From an uncultured Clostridia bacterium (GTDB lineage Bacteria > Bacillota > Clostridia > TANB77 > CAG-508): a DNA stretch of 6,314 bases. Below the pieces are notes generated by a model. That model saw nothing but the letters and a program-made list of their open reading frames with translations. It did no database searches and had not been told where the DNA came from. Where the stretch lies: the NCBI GenBank assembly GCA_934130435.1, contig CAKOYB010000021.1:1-6314 (forward strand), in the 5' to 3' direction. A program made the position numbers and the translations under genes. This document shows, piece by piece, positions 5,896 through 6,314 of the stretch; within the stretch, counting starts at the first letter, position 1, and the number at the start of each line of letters is the position of its first letter.

Positions 5896-6143
5896 TAGTT
5901 TTTTTATTTTTATTTTATATTCTTATTAATTATTTATGAATTAATTTATTCACTATTTTTATTGCTTGTCCTTAAATATGTAATGTTTAACAAATAGGAA
6001 CTGTTACATTTAAAATTTCTATGTAATAAATATCCATGAGTGTTGTTGTTAGCACCATCTTTTGAAAAATATTGATACTCTTAAAATACATATTGTTATT
6101 GATACAAAATTAGTGATAAAATCAAAATAATACAACAAATTTC
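5896..6143. other. AT-rich divergent intergenic stretch without a gene
   Basis: No credible coding region is seen on either strand. ATGTAA occurs three times in alternating orientation (5978-5983 plus, 6004-6009 minus, 6021-6026 plus). The first two belong to an imperfect inverted repeat, TTAAATATGTAA (5972-5983) with TTACATTTAA (6004-6013). ATTGATAC is present twice, near 6071 and 6099. No terminator is expected or found, since the flanking genes diverge. Confidence 0.5.
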
Positions 6144-6195
6144 AAAAAATGTGAAACAAATTAAATGGAAAACGCAAAAAAGTTTCACATTTTTT
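6144..6195. promoter_or_regulatory. Long inverted repeat 1, candidate operator overlapping the -35
   Basis: AAAAAATGTGAAAC (6144-6157) and GTTTCACATTTTTT (6182-6195) are perfect 14-bp reverse complements separated by 24 bp. The right arm covers the -35 box of the plus-strand promoter. The repeat lies before the predicted transcription start, so it should act as DNA rather than as RNA. The arm centres are about 31 bp apart, close to three helical turns. The binding protein is unknown. Confidence 0.65.
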
Positions 6196-6212
6196 AAAAT
6201 TTATGATATAAT
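6184..6212 (+). promoter_or_regulatory. Sigma-A promoter of the rightmost gene
   Basis: TTCACA (6184-6189, five of six consensus) is followed after 17 nt by TATAAT (6207-6212, perfect). The predicted start near 6219 coincides with the left arm of inverted repeat 2, so the promoter lies between and partly within the two repeats, as expected of a repressible promoter. Confidence 0.8.
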
Positions 6213-6214
6213 AA

Positions 6215-6261
6215 AAATGTGAAACAAAATCAAACAAATTAAGCAAAAATGTTTCACATTT
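6215..6261 (+). promoter_or_regulatory. Long inverted repeat 2, candidate operator or 5' mRNA hairpin
   Basis: AAATGTGAAACA (6215-6226) and TGTTTCACATTT (6250-6261) are perfect 12-bp reverse complements separated by 23 bp. The repeat shares arm sequence, spacing and much of its spacer (GTGAAACAAA, GCAAAAA) with inverted repeat 1, 68-69 bp upstream. It is probably a second copy of the same operator. Being at the start of the transcript and ending 2 nt before the ribosome binding site, it could also fold in RNA and affect translation or decay. Confidence 0.65.
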
Positions 6262-6263
6262 AT

Positions 6264-6270
6264 AAGGAGG
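6264..6270 (+). promoter_or_regulatory. Strong ribosome binding site of the rightmost gene
   Basis: AAGGAGG lies 6 nt before ATG 6277, the optimal type of sequence and spacing. Together with the promoter upstream it makes a real gene start here very likely although only 38 nt of coding sequence are visible. Confidence 0.85.
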
Positions 6271-6276
6271 AAAATC

Positions 6277-6314
6277 ATGGAAGAAAAAATTGAAATTATG
6301 AATCTTCTTCAAAG
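6277..6314 (+). CDS. Start of an unidentified gene (12 codons, cut by window edge)
   Basis: The visible protein is MEEKIEIMNLLQ, followed by a partial codon; the rest is outside the window. The start is well supported by AAGGAGG 6 nt upstream, a TATAAT promoter and no competing start codon. Twelve residues are too few to assign a family. The charged, helical-looking N-terminus and the operator-like repeats around its promoter would suit an autoregulated transcription factor, possibly one controlling the divergent exporter operon, but this is a guess from layout only. Confidence 0.75.
   Translation, partial: MEEKIEIMNLLQ

Noticed and set aside
5985..6061. Short minus-strand frame of about 23 codons (MVLTTTLMDIYY...)
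   Set aside because: No ribosome binding site or promoter fits it, and length is within chance for this region.
6151..6257. GTGAAACA and TGTTTCAC half-sites resemble the ParB-binding site parS
   Set aside because: In parS the halves are TGTTTCAC followed directly by GTGAAACA. Here they are in the opposite order and 23-24 bp apart, so no 16-bp parS is formed.
6144..6261. TGTGA and TCACA elements suggested Crp/Fnr or Rex operators
   Set aside because: Those regulators need the halves 4-6 bp apart; here the gap is about 30 bp and no half is paired at the proper distance.

Overview
The window looks like chromosomal DNA from a low-GC Gram-positive bacterium, most likely a clostridial-type Firmicute. 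Base composition is strongly AT-rich, ribosome binding sites are purine-rich (AAGGAGG type), promoters are near-consensus sigma-A, and the RpoB N-terminus resembles the Bacillus/Clostridium type. The genus cannot be named from this sequence alone.

Layout. (1) Positions 1-1427, minus strand: the first 475 codons of rpoB (RNA polymerase beta subunit), cut by the left edge just before the rifampicin-binding cluster. (2) Positions 1428-2085: a gene-free gap. It holds a perfect-consensus promoter (TTGACA-17-TATAAT) for rpoB, a leader of about 280 nt with several stem-loops, a small repeat-rich patch (about 1848-1957), and the terminator of the next operon. Positions 1746-1847 and 2000-2085 show nothing firm beyond a weak hairpin near 2041-2067. 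(3) Positions 2086-5823, minus strand: a tight three-gene ABC-2 type exporter operon, transcribed from 5823 downwards. It encodes two paralogous ATPases (302 and 306 aa) and a permease of about 638 aa with a very long predicted extracytoplasmic coiled coil between TM1 and TM2. The genes overlap by 1 and 8 nt and each has its own Shine-Dalgarno site, so they are probably translationally coupled. (4) Positions 5824-6276: a divergent intergenic region. It carries the ABC operon promoter, with a 12-bp palindrome over its -10, and on the other strand a sigma-A promoter flanked and overlapped by two similar long inverted repeats with GTGAAAC/GTTTCAC arms. (5) Positions 6277-6314, plus strand: the first 12 codons of an unidentified gene with a strong ribosome binding site.

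How the parts fit. The two ATPases probably form a heterodimer that powers the single permease; the substrate is unknown, and export of a peptide, drug or lipid is only a family-based guess. rpoB is not preceded by rplL as in the usual rplKAJL-rpoBC order, and it has its own promoter and leader. No CRISPR array, transposase, tRNA or rRNA is seen. The features most worth a second look are the coiled-coil permease, the doubled inverted-repeat operator at the right end, and the structured rpoB leader.
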